Source: Gammaproteobacteria bacterium (GTDB lineage Bacteria > Pseudomonadota > Gammaproteobacteria > GRL18). Taken from it: 64,000 bases of DNA. Under the pieces are notes generated by a model. It had not been told where the DNA came from. It saw only the letters and a list, made by a program, of their open reading frames with translations, and searched no databases. Where the stretch lies: assembly GCA_016744375.1 (NCBI GenBank), contig JADGEM010000007.1:25030-89029 (forward strand), read 5' to 3'. Of the stretch, positions 10,355 to 19,404 are shown in pieces. Both the position numbers and the translations under genes were made by a program. Positions within the stretch are counted from its first letter, which is position 1, and each line of letters opens with the position of its first letter.

Positions 10355-11383
10355 TTAAGCCTCTTCTGCCTCTGGCTCTGCATCAACAGTACCTGCATCA
10401 GGCAGAAGTTTTTCACGAATTTTAGCATCAATTTCTGCTGCTATTTCTGGATTTTCTTTCAAGAAATTTCTAGCCTTATCTTTGCCCTGACCAATTTTAT
10501 CACCATTATAGGCATACCAGGCCCCTGCTTTATCAACAAAGCCTTCTTTCACCCCCAAAGTGACGAGCTCACCTTCATAGGAAATCCCCTCTCCATAAAG
10601 AATATCAAATTCCGTTTGTTTAAACGGCGGTGCAACTTTGTTTTTGACGACTTTTACACGGGTTTCATTACCCAGAATTTCATCACCTTTCTTGATGGCA
10701 CCAATACGGCGTATATCCAGTCGCACAGAAGCATAAAATTTCAGTGCATTACCACCTGTTGTGGTCTCGGGATTACCGAACATAACACCAATTTTCATGC
10801 GCAGCTGGTTAATAAAGATAACCAGCGTATTTGAGCGTTTAATGACACTGGTCAGTTTGCGTAAGGCCTGTGACATCAGGCGTGCCTGTAATCCCATATG
10901 GGAATCACCCATTTCACCATCGATCTCAGCTTTAGGTGTTAAAGCCGCCACAGAGTCAACGACCAGAACATCAACCGCGCCTGAACGAACCAGCATGTCG
11001 GTAATTTCCAGTGCCTGCTCACCCGTATCCGGTTGAGATACTAATAAATCATCAATATTCACACCCAGTTTTTCAGCATAAACCGGATCCAGCGCATGTT
11101 CAGCATCCACAAAAGCAGCCGTACCGCCTGTTTTTTGCGCCGCCGCAATTACCTGTAAAGTTAATGTGGTCTTACCTGAAGATTCAGGTCCATAGATTTC
11201 GACAACACGACCTTTAGGTAATCCGCCAATACCTAAAGCAATATCCAGTCCAAGTGAACCCGTTGAAATTGACTCAATTTGTGTCACACCTGAGTCACCC
11301 ATGCGCATCACAGAACCTTTGCCAAACTGACGATCAATTTGAGAGATTGCGGCTTCAAGTGCTTTTTGTTTATTTGCGTCCAT
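10355..11383 (-). CDS. recA: Recombinase RecA
   Basis: ATP-dependent strand-exchange protein and SOS co-protease. Walker [10 protein letters not shown] is near residue 66, and loop L1/L2 and the MAW-type signature ([14 protein letters not shown]) are present. The C-terminus is acidic (AEPEAEEA), as usual. I choose the ATG at 11383 (342 residues, MDANKQKAL) because a GGAAG site sits 7 bp before it; an upstream in-frame ATG at 11395 adds four residues. A good sigma-70 promoter lies at 11488-11516. Confidence 0.99.
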   Translation of the reverse strand: MDANKQKALEAAISQIDRQFGKGSVMRMGDSGVTQIESISTGSLGLDIALGIGGLPKGRVVEIYGPESSGKTTLTLQVIAAAQKTGGTAAFVDAEHALDPVYAEKLGVNIDDLLVSQPDTGEQALEITDMLVRSGAVDVLVVDSVAALTPKAEIDGEMGDSHMGLQARLMSQALRKLTSVIKRSNTLVIFINQLRMKIGVMFGNPETTTGGNALKFYASVRLDIRRIGAIKKGDEILGNETRVKVVKNKVAPPFKQTEFDILYGEGISYEGELVTLGVKEGFVDKAGAWYAYNGDKIGQGKDKARNFLKENPEIAAEIDAKIREKLLPDAGTVDAEPEAEEA

Positions 11384-11480
11384 ATATACTTCCATCTTAA
11401 CTTTATCGAGAGCGGATTCTGCGAGAATTACTTCATCGGAAATTTCATCATCGAGAGGATTGAGTGTCTATTGATATTTG

Positions 11481-11516
11481 TACAACAATTATATGTAGTC
11501 TTAAAGAGTGGGTCAA
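11481..11516 (-). promoter_or_regulatory. recA promoter with overlapping dyad
   Basis: On the minus strand, TTGACC (11511-11516) is separated by exactly 17 bp from TATAAT (11488-11493), about 105 bp before the recA start. The -35 overlaps the stop codon of the upstream cinA-type gene. A dyad TACA-N9-TGTA (11481-11497) covers the -10. It is not the classical CTG-N10-CAG LexA box, so SOS control is only a guess. Confidence 0.6.
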
Positions 11517-12013
11517 GGATTTATTCTGATTATTTCAACAAGTCGCTGCAGTGCAAAGAATGCCGACTGATTTCTGACTGCTTCCCTGTCACCAGAAAAA
11601 TGCTGTTCAGTTGTTGTGCTTAACATCTGCTCATTTTGCTTAGTATAATAAGCCCAACCAAAGCAAACCATGCCAACAGGTTTTGATTCAGTACCCCCGC
11701 CCGGTCCGGCAATACCTGTAATTGACAATGCATACTGAGCACTAGAATGGGTCAAAGCACCTTTTGCCATGGCTTCTGCAACCACTTCACTCACTGCACC
11801 AGCTTCTGACAAGAGGCCTTTATCAACCCCCAGCATTTCTTCCTTTGCCAGATTGCTATAGGTCACAAATCCCCGCTCAAACCATTGCGAACTGCCTTCC
11901 CTGTCTGTGATTAATTTAGCCACCAGACCACCGGTACAGGATTCTGCACAACTTATTTGGCTTATATTTTTCTTACAAAGCTCAGCTAAATCATTAAGAA
12001 CATTGTCTATCAT
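11513..12013 (-). CDS. pncC: CinA-type nicotinamide-nucleotide amidohydrolase
   Basis: Single-domain CinA C-terminal protein (166 residues), the length of E. coli PncC/YgaD, which deamidates NMN to nicotinate mononucleotide in pyridine-nucleotide salvage. Diagnostic segments are AESCTGGLVAKLIT near residue 23 and SITGIAGPGGGTESKPVG near 99. The N-terminal molybdopterin-binding domain of full-length CinA is absent. It precedes recA, matching the common cinA-recA order. Confidence 0.92.
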   Translation of the reverse strand: MIDNVLNDLAELCKKNISQISCAESCTGGLVAKLITDREGSSQWFERGFVTYSNLAKEEMLGVDKGLLSEAGAVSEVVAEAMAKGALTHSSAQYALSITGIAGPGGGTESKPVGMVCFGWAYYTKQNEQMLSTTTEQHFSGDREAVRNQSAFFALQRLVEIIRINP

Positions 12014-12080
12014 ATTGATTTACGAATAAAATCCAGTCAGTTAAAGTAATTTCTATGGGGAAAAGAGGAGGCTGGTTTAA

Positions 12081-12533
12081 ATGCAGGTTCATGACTATAA
12101 TAAGACTATGCAGATTTCAAATCCAATCCTTTCTTCCTATCTCAGCGGTACGATAAACCGCAGTCAACAAGTCGATCGCTTGCCTGTCCGTCCTTTTTCT
12201 ACCCAACCAGAGCCAATTGAAGGCGTACTTGTTGATGATAAAAAGCAGCAAGAAAACACCCGCCAGGCTGAACTCATTCCACCAGTAGCAGAAGCACAAA
12301 AATCCAGAAAAATAAGCACTGACTCTACCAGTGAAATCATTCTCATCCAACAGAAAAAACAGCTGCAATTCGATGATTCGTCAGAAAACAAGCCCAGTTA
12401 TCCTTTTAGTCATCGCAGAAGTTTTGAGGGCCTGGCAGGCAGTTCTCTGGTTATTCAGAAGTATTTGAATAATGAGCCGCCTGCACTCGCTCAAGCAGAC
12501 AGTAGACAAAGAAATGTTGATCTGTTTATTTAG
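12081..12533 (+). CDS. Hypothetical, probably disordered protein
   Basis: Unrecognised 150-residue protein rich in Q, S, P, E and K, with no signal peptide or membrane helix; most of it looks intrinsically disordered. An excellent AGGAGG site (about 12066-12071) precedes the ATG, which supports translation. It lies divergently from the cinA-type gene and convergently with the PilZ gene. Confidence 0.6.
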   Translation: MQVHDYNKTMQISNPILSSYLSGTINRSQQVDRLPVRPFSTQPEPIEGVLVDDKKQQENTRQAELIPPVAEAQKSRKISTDSTSEIILIQQKKQLQFDDSSENKPSYPFSHRRSFEGLAGSSLVIQKYLNNEPPALAQADSRQRNVDLFI

Positions 12534-12597
12534 AAAAGTTGTTTAGAAAAACTATTTAGAACAAGCCATACTGAAAATTCACAGCTTAGAGCCTTTC

Positions 12598-12897
12598 CTA
12601 AAGAACTTGCTCTAATGACAGACCAACTATATATTTATTGCTATCTTCATCCTTAACAACCCGCATTACTTTTGCCTTAGCGGTCAGCGGTGTCACCGTC
12701 TGTATCACAGGGTGGACAGTAACATTGAGTTCCTGCCCTTCTGTCAATTTGCGCTCAGTAATGAACTTCACTCCGGTTGCACTTAAATTTTTACCATCCC
12801 CCTGATATTTTTCAGAACTACCTTCTTCAGTAAATTCAATATGGCAATCGACTGACATGCGATAAAAAGAACGCTTCTCATCATAATTGATAGTCAT
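12598..12897 (-). CDS. PilZ domain protein
   Basis: Small 99-residue protein that is essentially one PilZ domain, a c-di-GMP receptor module. The RxxxR half of the binding motif is RSFYR near residue 9, and the (D/N)xSxxG half is NLSATG near residue 40. I choose the ATG at 12897, which has an AAGGAAGAA site; a longer reading to 12951 adds 18 residues not typical of the family. Output partner unknown. Confidence 0.85.
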   Translation of the reverse strand: MTINYDEKRSFYRMSVDCHIEFTEEGSSEKYQGDGKNLSATGVKFITERKLTEGQELNVTVHPVIQTVTPLTAKAKVMRVVKDEDSNKYIVGLSLEQVL

Positions 12898-13072
12898 AAA
12901 TAATATTCTTCCTTGGTCAATAATGGCATGCTGTTGGAAAAAATAAAACAAATTTCTGTTGTTTTAATAGCTATTAAAATAAATCATTTAATTGCTTTTA
13001 ATAATAGCAGTTAATTAAATAAAAACCGAGAAATAATCACATTTCTAAAAATATTAGTAAGGACTTATATCA

Positions 13073-13130
13073 ATTGACATCCTCCCAAACCTCAGTCTTG
13101 CAGACTGCCACTAAAGCAGAAAGGGAGGGG
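13073..13130. repeat. IS200/IS605-like terminal hairpin or solo remnant
   Basis: ATTGACATCCTCCC begins a long imperfect hairpin: CCTCCC (13081-13086) pairs with GGGAGG (13123-13128), with an inner CAGTCT/AGACTG stem (13093-13098, 13102-13107). TTGACATCCTCCC followed by a palindrome is a form seen at ends of IS200/IS605 (tnpB-bearing) elements. No transposase or tnpB fragment is nearby, so this is at most a solo end or palindrome-associated element. Confidence 0.4.
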
Positions 13131-13228
13131 TATCTCGCTTCATTTTACTAAGAGATTTTTGGATAAACTAAGTGCTTTTGTTTTAATGACCAATTCAATC
13201 CAGATTTAAAACTTCCCTCCTTACTCAT

Positions 13229-14128
13229 TTATTTATTATTAAGTTTCAACAGGTAAGCTTGCTTTTCTGAGGTAATATAATAATGTTTTTTATCTTTTAC
13301 AAGACACATGGCTTCCGGTTGAAAAAGTTTATTATATTTTAAAGAATTCTCATATTTCCACTGCCCATCTTGTTGGGAGGGAAATCGCCTGCGAAAGCGA
13401 TGTATCCGCCTATAAGTGTTAATTGACATCAGTTGGCCATTCGCACTGATGTCCAGTGCACTGGGATTAACAATATCTTTAAATTCTCCCACTTTTACAG
13501 CCGTTTGCAAGTCTATCTCACCCGATATCGTTGAAGCAAGCGGCTTTAAAGGTAGTTCAAACATCAGAGCATGATCGGTCCGCTTAGTCAGCAAAATAAT
13601 TTTTTTTCGTGTGATATCGACCGCAACCGATTCAACATCATGGGATTGTCCATCTTCATAGCGAAACACAAAGCTCCAGAGCGGTGAAACAGCTGAGCCT
13701 TTTTTTTTGGGCAGCTCCGGCTCTATCAAAATACTGATACGAGCATCCCATCTTAAGCCAGAATTGTCTCCGGTATCAGCAATGAGTAAATAATGTTTCC
13801 CCTGATACTCAAAAGCATCCATATCTTCCCAATCGTAATTAATAATATCTTCCAGATGGAAAGCACCCAGGTTATTTCCATTAACATCCATGGCATAAAT
13901 AATAGGCATATGTCCGCTATCATTATGTGTCCAGAGCACCTTTTTATCACGAGTTGAACAGGCCAGACCGCTGGATTCATTGATCATATTATTTTCAATG
14001 GGATAGCGCTTTTGATCAGTAGAGATAAGTTTTAATTGAGAGTAGGCAATGGGCGAGTATAATCCAGCCAAAAAAAATGAACCCAGAAGAGATAATAATA
14101 AAATAAATTGAGTCAATTGAGCCGCCAT
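13229..14128 (-). CDS. Exported propeller-like protein of unknown function
   Basis: 299 residues with an N-terminal signal peptide (hydrophobic residues about 8-27). Repeated segments such as VLWTHNDSGHMPIIYAMD, DWEDMDAF and LLIADTGDNSG resemble a widespread uncharacterised family of six-bladed propeller-like secreted proteins. No catalytic residues can be assigned. Its ATG shares one base with the TatD stop (TGATG), so the two are translationally coupled. Confidence 0.7.
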   Translation of the reverse strand: MAAQLTQFILLLSLLGSFFLAGLYSPIAYSQLKLISTDQKRYPIENNMINESSGLACSTRDKKVLWTHNDSGHMPIIYAMDVNGNNLGAFHLEDIINYDWEDMDAFEYQGKHYLLIADTGDNSGLRWDARISILIEPELPKKKGSAVSPLWSFVFRYEDGQSHDVESVAVDITRKKIILLTKRTDHALMFELPLKPLASTISGEIDLQTAVKVGEFKDIVNPSALDISANGQLMSINTYRRIHRFRRRFPSQQDGQWKYENSLKYNKLFQPEAMCLVKDKKHYYITSEKQAYLLKLNNK

Positions 14129-14946
14129 CAGCGAATAGAAGTTAGAACATCCAGTGTGTTTTGATAAAGTTGCTCAATTATTTGAGCATTTATTGGCTCT
14201 GAATGAAACAGTTGCATAAAAATCTGAGCAATTTCATGCAGATTTTGCGGACTGTTTCTCTGATCACGTTGCTCCAGAGGACTCATATCCGGGGCATCTG
14301 TTTCCAGCACCCAGGCCTCAATGGGTAACTTTGAAACTAATGATCGCAATTTTGTTGCTTTAGGATAGGTATAAGCCCCACCAAAACCCAGTTTGAAACC
14401 CAGTTTCAGGTATTCTTTAGCTTCTTCATAACTACCACTATAGGCATGAATAATACCTCTTATTGATGAAGCAGATGCAGAAGAAGCATTGTAAGTTTTT
14501 AAATATTTTATCACCTGAGCATGTGACTTCCGCGCATGAATAAGTACGGGCAGTTGATATTGAGAGGCAACCTGCAATTGTTCAGAAAAAAAATATTCCT
14601 GTGTTTTTTTATTGACAGGATCACTTGTAATAAAAAAATCCAGGCCAATTTCACCAATAGCAGTCAAAGGCTCTGTCTGACAGAGTTGAGCCAGAACCTG
14701 CAAGTCACCTTTGTGATGTTCATCGATGAAACAAGGGTGTAAGCCAAGTGCCGGATATAGCATTTTAGAATATTTACACAGTGTTAATACCCTCTGCCAG
14801 TTTTTCCGACAGACGCCAGGAACAACAATCGCAGTAATACTCTGCTTCTGGCATGCATTTAGAATGACCTTTCGGTCACTATCAAAAACAGGAAAATCAA
14901 GGTGACAATGGCTGTCAATTAATGTTTCATTAAATTGATGGGACAT
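14128..14946 (-). CDS. TatD family hydrolase
   Basis: Metal-dependent TIM-barrel deoxyribonuclease of the TatD/YcfH/YjjV type, 272 residues. Metal ligands are visible in order: IDSHCHLD near residue 10, GEIGLDFF near residue 98, IHARKSH and IHAYSG in the middle, and ETDAPDMSP near the C-terminus. Which paralogue (TatD, YcfH or YjjV) cannot be decided by eye. Confidence 0.93.
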   Translation of the reverse strand: MSHQFNETLIDSHCHLDFPVFDSDRKVILNACQKQSITAIVVPGVCRKNWQRVLTLCKYSKMLYPALGLHPCFIDEHHKGDLQVLAQLCQTEPLTAIGEIGLDFFITSDPVNKKTQEYFFSEQLQVASQYQLPVLIHARKSHAQVIKYLKTYNASSASASSIRGIIHAYSGSYEEAKEYLKLGFKLGFGGAYTYPKATKLRSLVSKLPIEAWVLETDAPDMSPLEQRDQRNSPQNLHEIAQIFMQLFHSEPINAQIIEQLYQNTLDVLTSIR

Positions 14947-14961
14947 AAGTTAAAAAGTTGA

Positions 14962-14982
14962 GATGGGCGGGACGCCCATCCT
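14962..14982. repeat. REP-like hairpin after the DUF4197 gene
   Basis: Perfect 8-bp stem GATGGGCG (14962-14969) with CGCCCATC (14973-14980) and a GGA loop. On the minus strand it reads GGAGGATGGGCGTC, the core also found at 7711-7722. It is followed by CAACTTTTT on the minus strand, so it may terminate the DUF4197 transcript. Confidence 0.5.
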
Positions 14983-15011
14983 CCAGAAAGCAAATTATGT
15001 ATGGATCAACA

Positions 15012-15794
15012 TTACTTTGCCATTGAACCAAAAACATCTTTTAATAATTCAGTTGAACGTGCTGCTGGATTCTGGCGAATTAATTTCTCTTGAGCAGCAA
15101 TCTTGGTAAACAGACCTTCCATTGTCTTATCCGTTACATATTGATCAATATCAGAAGCACTTCCAAGGTAGGAATCCATGAGACCAAAGCTGTCATATTT
15201 TTTAACCTGACCAGATAATGCTTTATAGTATTGAGTCACCTGAGCCTCAGTCATTGCATCATTGACATAAGGTTTAATTAATTCACTCAATTGAGTCGAT
15301 GTATTTTTCTTGAAATAATCTGTCGCTGCCGTATCTGAGCCATTAAGAATCGCCTGGGCATCATCCAGAGACATGTCGCTGATCGCATCAGTAAAGACTC
15401 CCGTCACTTGCGGCACAGCCTTCTCTGCTGCACGGTTCATGCTGGTGACAAATTCATCAGCCATTTGCTCCTGGCCAACTGAACGCAATACTTTTTCAAC
15501 TTTCTGCATACTTTCAGGCATCAATATTTTTACTGATTGATCATTTAAGAAACCATTCTCTGCACCCAGCATGTCAACTGCTTTGTTGATACCGACGTCC
15601 AGAGCTTCTTTTAATCCTCTGGTAATCTCATCATTAGATAAGGCTGAAGCAGCCACCGAAGATGTATCATTACCTGTCGTTGATTTCAAAACAGAATCTG
15701 CATCTTTAAGCCAATCCTGCCAGCCTGAATAAGCTGAACTAAAAGAAACGCCAAGACCCAGGAAGAGAGTAGCTGCCAGTATTTTTCGTTTCAT
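15012..15794 (-). CDS. DUF4197 family exported protein
   Basis: 260-residue protein with a signal peptide (MKRKILAATLFLGLGVSFSSA, cleavage near residue 22). The all-helical mature part has family-typical stretches LKEALDVGINKAVDMLG, KILMPESMQKVEKVLR and the C-terminal DVFGSMAK. The biochemical role of DUF4197 is unknown. AAAGGAAA precedes the ATG. Monocistronic by its flanking spacing. Confidence 0.88.
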   Translation of the reverse strand: MKRKILAATLFLGLGVSFSSAYSGWQDWLKDADSVLKSTTGNDTSSVAASALSNDEITRGLKEALDVGINKAVDMLGAENGFLNDQSVKILMPESMQKVEKVLRSVGQEQMADEFVTSMNRAAEKAVPQVTGVFTDAISDMSLDDAQAILNGSDTAATDYFKKNTSTQLSELIKPYVNDAMTEAQVTQYYKALSGQVKKYDSFGLMDSYLGSASDIDQYVTDKTMEGLFTKIAAQEKLIRQNPAARSTELLKDVFGSMAK

Positions 15795-15960
15795 AAAATT
15801 TCCTTTTTAAGTGGTGGCTAATATTAGAAATTAGCTATCAGAATTTTGATAGTTGTCATTATTACCTACTTTTAACGGGTTTGCCAAGTAGTAATTCTAT
15901 GCCATTTTAATTCAAGATGAAATGAGCATTATCATGGGATTATTAGCGACTTCAAACAAC

Positions 15961-16008
15961 GTAGGCCGGGGGTTAGCCCATCAATTAATACCCTGAAGGG
16001 CGACCTAC
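15961..16008. repeat. GTAGG...CCTAC palindromic intergenic repeat, copy 1
   Basis: Outer arms GTAGG (15961-15965) and CCTAC (16004-16008) enclose two small hairpins, GGGTTAGCCC and CCCTGAAGGG. A second copy with the same arms and the CCCTGAAGG core lies at 23411-23457. Both are intergenic, as expected of REP/BIME-like elements. Confidence 0.55.
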
Positions 16009-16065
16009 GTCAATACCTGGATTGGATTCAATATAAAATTACCATTGCTGGTAGTAAAGAAGCCA

Positions 16066-17496
16066 TTACAATTTTTGAATAATTACCTGGTTTTGTTTGG
16101 CATTACGGCCTTTTCTAGTTAATATTTCATATTGTAATTCCTGCTTTTCACCCACTGTAAGAGTGCTATGAATATCAACGGTTTGAAAGTCATGCTTGTT
16201 AATTTCCAGGCGACTTTTGACAACAGCATCTCCGGAAATTAATCGACGTATCTCTACTTTAATGGTCTTATCTGTAAAATTCCGTATGTGCTGACTATAG
16301 GCGCGATGTTCATTCCAGCCGGCTACTGTACTTTTATGGTCAACGATCATATGACCATCACCAATTCTGCGATACAGATTACCCTTTCTATAATGCATCC
16401 AGATATTGTCTTTCCAGTTTTTCATGCTCACCAGTTCAAAATAAATATCAGGATCAGTTCCAGTATTTAACTCAACTTTGCCACCAATTGAGGTATATTT
16501 CAATGGCAGACCAGCGATGTAGGTCAGACTGCCCTGCTGATTTTTTTGATAGATCTGAACCTTACCTTCTGGAAGCGGAGCATCACCTAGTGAGGATTTT
16601 TTATCATTTTTAAAAATAAGCACTCTGGCCAGAAGGTTACCATATTCTCTGGGACGATAACGATAGACCGTGTTAATTTCTATAGCCTGGGCGAAGCTGG
16701 TACGCAAACGTTTTGCCCATTGATCAGGTATGCTCTCTGTCCCTTCAATAGAAAAAATATAATATTCACTCAGACTGTCCTTCGATACCTGTTTTTCTTC
16801 AGCAATACTATCCATAACAGCCTCTGACATGGCTGCCATTTCATATCGACCTGAAGGTTTAGCCATCATTTTCTTCGCCATCCTGCTTCGTAATATTTCT
16901 TTTCTTTCTTTCATTTTGTCTTTTTTATAGTTTGCCTGTCTGACCAACTCATTGACTCGTTCCACCAGGTTGATTTTCCCAATTACCAGGCGTACCTGCG
17001 CATTCTCATAATCTTCACCGGAATGATTCGTCACAGTGACAAAAGAATCCAGCGCCATAGTCTGACCATTTTGAGATAAAATTCCGGAATAATCAGCTTG
17101 CCAGGTAATACCCGAGGTAAAATAGCTGATTTCAACAGTCGCTAACACTTCAAGTGTACTTTTTATATTCCAGTACAACATCTGAGGTTTATCATGAGGA
17201 AAGGTTGTATTGCTTAGATGCATCTGTGTTGGATGAGATAAGAATTCAACCTGCACTGAAGTCGGATCAATTCGTGTATTCGCCCAGCTGAATTGCAGAC
17301 GATTTTGTCCTTTTTTGATGCTGATCTGGCGGGTTTCTCTCACCAGCGTTAAATCTTCTGAATTGTAAATGGTTAATTGCACACTATCCCTCGACGGCAA
17401 TGTTGAGAGATCAATATTTTTTGCAATAAGGCTTAGAGGTATTAGGATAAAAATGACTGTAAGTATAAGCTGCATTATGTGTTGGTAATTTTTCAT
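16066..17496 (-). CDS. DUF4139 family exported protein
   Basis: About 476 residues with an N-terminal signal/anchor segment. The N-terminal part (residues 25-75, IKKGQNRLQFSWANTRIDP) and the C-terminal beta-rich part match the DUF4139 fold; the middle contains a Lys/Met/Arg-rich helix (about 195-235). Function unknown. A GTG at 17508 is possible, but the ATG at 17496 has GGTGA 7 bp before it. It follows its paralogue at 17502-18713 by about 5 bp, so the two form one operon. Confidence 0.8.
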   Translation of the reverse strand: MKNYQHIMQLILTVIFILIPLSLIAKNIDLSTLPSRDSVQLTIYNSEDLTLVRETRQISIKKGQNRLQFSWANTRIDPTSVQVEFLSHPTQMHLSNTTFPHDKPQMLYWNIKSTLEVLATVEISYFTSGITWQADYSGILSQNGQTMALDSFVTVTNHSGEDYENAQVRLVIGKINLVERVNELVRQANYKKDKMKERKEILRSRMAKKMMAKPSGRYEMAAMSEAVMDSIAEEKQVSKDSLSEYYIFSIEGTESIPDQWAKRLRTSFAQAIEINTVYRYRPREYGNLLARVLIFKNDKKSSLGDAPLPEGKVQIYQKNQQGSLTYIAGLPLKYTSIGGKVELNTGTDPDIYFELVSMKNWKDNIWMHYRKGNLYRRIGDGHMIVDHKSTVAGWNEHRAYSQHIRNFTDKTIKVEIRRLISGDAVVKSRLEINKHDFQTVDIHSTLTVGEKQELQYEILTRKGRNAKQNQVIIQKL

Positions 17497-17501
17497 TCTT
17501 C

Positions 17502-18713
17502 TCACCACTCATTTTTAAAAGTAATATTTAATTTTTTTTCCAGTTTGACTACTTTAGCTTGACCATTTCTTGCCGGTAAGGTGATCTGGTAAGCTATTTT
17601 TTGGCTGGAACCTTGTTTTTTCAGTGGCTTTGTTGAAATAGAAGTATCATCCCCCACTTCCCATTCAATAATATTATTGTATGAACCACGCTGACGGGAT
17701 GAGAACACCTCATTACGTAAAGAAGGAATTGATTCCTCAATAATTAAGTTAACCGGTTTATCTTTAAAGTTTTCTATCTCATATTTTACCAACGCATCAA
17801 TATTATAAAGATTGCCATTAATCCGCTGGCGTTTTTTTCGTTCAATAATTCGCTTAACCACAATATCTCTTGCCTCACCGATAAACAGTTTACCTTCATC
17901 ATCAATGGCTGTATACTTCCCCCAATCCTCCCCAACAAACACGGAAGTGCCTTTTTTATCCTGCTGATAGATACGAAACTTCCCCGGAGCAAGCGAGTGT
18001 TTTCCTAAATTGTTCTTTGTATCATTGTGTAAATGATAATGCATCAGCACATTCAGTTTATCCTGAGCACGATTGCGATACCCTAATTCTGAAGCATTTA
18101 CTGTATAAGTTTTATTAATCGGTACATTGTCATATTGCTGATTTAAAAATTCCTGAGCTTCATTCAGTCCCATAGGAAGAACAATATTTTCTCCTATGCC
18201 GGTATTCATATCTGCATCAAGAAATGACTCTCCTGACTGATTGTTAACTTTAACGTACTGAGACATTTCCATTTTTGTCTCAGTACTATTGGTACGGGCA
18301 ATATAGTGGTAATTCCGGTTCAATCCACTAATCGCATAAGTAATACGAACTCTGGCACTGCCATCTTGACTGGCAGAAACCTTCCAGGTTAAGGCAGATT
18401 CATTGGGCGGATAGCTGACGGACAACACATTTGTTTTTACACTCTCAGCTTTATTAGAAGCATCTTTTAACACTCTAAAAACAATGGTTTCAGGCTTGAT
18501 CGTGGTATTATGCCAGGAAAAATCAATGTCATTGGTGCCTTTTTTGAGAGGAACTATCCGTTCTTCTTCAATGATCGTGGTATTAGTATTTTCCAGTTGA
18601 ATCTCAACATGTTCTCTTACTGGCAAAGTGATCAATTTAATGCGTGCATAAGTATTGACTGAGACTGCACATAAACTGAATGCAATCACACTATAGAGCA
18701 CCTTATGTTTCAT
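17502..18713 (-). CDS. DUF4139-like exported protein, paralogue of the next gene
   Basis: 403 residues with a signal peptide (cleavage near residue 23). It is clearly related to the protein at 16066-17496: both have LP-R--V-----N, then KKGTN/Q-DFSW-NT-I-P, and the same YRNR/YRPREYGN, APGKFRIYQ/PEGKVQIYQ blocks. It lacks the long central Lys/Met/Arg-rich insertion of the partner. GGAG lies 7 bp before the ATG. Function unknown; a tandem duplication is the simplest origin. Confidence 0.78.
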   Translation of the reverse strand: MKHKVLYSVIAFSLCAVSVNTYARIKLITLPVREHVEIQLENTNTTIIEEERIVPLKKGTNDIDFSWHNTTIKPETIVFRVLKDASNKAESVKTNVLSVSYPPNESALTWKVSASQDGSARVRITYAISGLNRNYHYIARTNSTETKMEMSQYVKVNNQSGESFLDADMNTGIGENIVLPMGLNEAQEFLNQQYDNVPINKTYTVNASELGYRNRAQDKLNVLMHYHLHNDTKNNLGKHSLAPGKFRIYQQDKKGTSVFVGEDWGKYTAIDDEGKLFIGEARDIVVKRIIERKKRQRINGNLYNIDALVKYEIENFKDKPVNLIIEESIPSLRNEVFSSRQRGSYNNIIEWEVGDDTSISTKPLKKQGSSQKIAYQITLPARNGQAKVVKLEKKLNITFKNEW

Positions 18714-19090
18714 TTTAATTCTCCTTTTTATTTACATTACTTTTCAATTTTAAACACTACCAATATAGACGCCACATACCCAGTAAAGGGTTAATTAATT
18801 ATAAAAAAATTTAAAATCATGCAATTTAACCTTAAACATTACAAATATATGGTTGATTATTTAGACTGTTAACGAAGATATCTCAATAAAATCTTAAATC
18901 ATATGGAAATTAAGGGAGGGGGGGATAAACCGGGATAGTGGAAATGCAATTACTACTGACGACTCCGCTATCATAGGATGGATATCCCTTAGATCATTGG
19001 CTTTGCAGTAAAATTGTGTATAAAGCAAAAAAACATGTCAACTGCACATATTTATGCTCAAGATCTCATTTATTCCTTTAAAACAAGCAA
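18714..19090. other. 377 bp gene-free gap
   Basis: A/T-rich gap upstream of the DUF4139-like pair. It must hold that operon's promoter, but no convincing -35/-10 pair stands out. A G3-A-G7 run lies at 18914-18924. No RNA gene, ORF with ribosome-binding site or strong hairpin was seen. Confidence 0.6.
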
Positions 19091-19372
19091 TTAATAATCA
19101 AAATTACCTTGAGATGCTTCTTTAATTAGCTCAAGATCATTGAGACAATTTTTACATTTTTCAATGACTTGTGTTAAATTATCCTGTACCCACAGGCAAT
19201 TTTCATCTTCATCCAACATGTCAGGGCCTAGAATCTTAACTTCCATTCGACAGGCGGACGTTTTATCAGAAAACTCGTTTGCATAGATAGACGTGCTACA
19301 ACTTAAAAATAACATTACAATAAGGGAAATCATTTTCATCTTAAAAAGACCAGAGTGAGTGTAAAACGCCAT
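19091..19372 (-). CDS. Small exported cysteine-containing protein
   Basis: Up to 93 residues; an internal ATG gives an 81-83 residue form starting MKMISLIVMLFLSC, a better signal peptide ending at SIYA. The mature part has four cysteines (positions 42, 59, 73 and 76 of the long form), the last two as CKNC, so disulfides are likely. Not recognised as a known family; neither start has a strong ribosome-binding site. Confidence 0.5.
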   Translation of the reverse strand: MAFYTHSGLFKMKMISLIVMLFLSCSTSIYANEFSDKTSACRMEVKILGPDMLDEDENCLWVQDNLTQVIEKCKNCLNDLELIKEASQGNFDY

Positions 19373-19404
19373 TATCTCACTGATGTATGCCTTTTGACAA
19401 ATAC

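Noticed and set aside
11481..11497. Classical LexA box at recA
   Set aside because: The dyad TACA-N9-TGTA lacks the CTG...CAG ends and has the wrong spacing; kept only as a possible non-canonical site.
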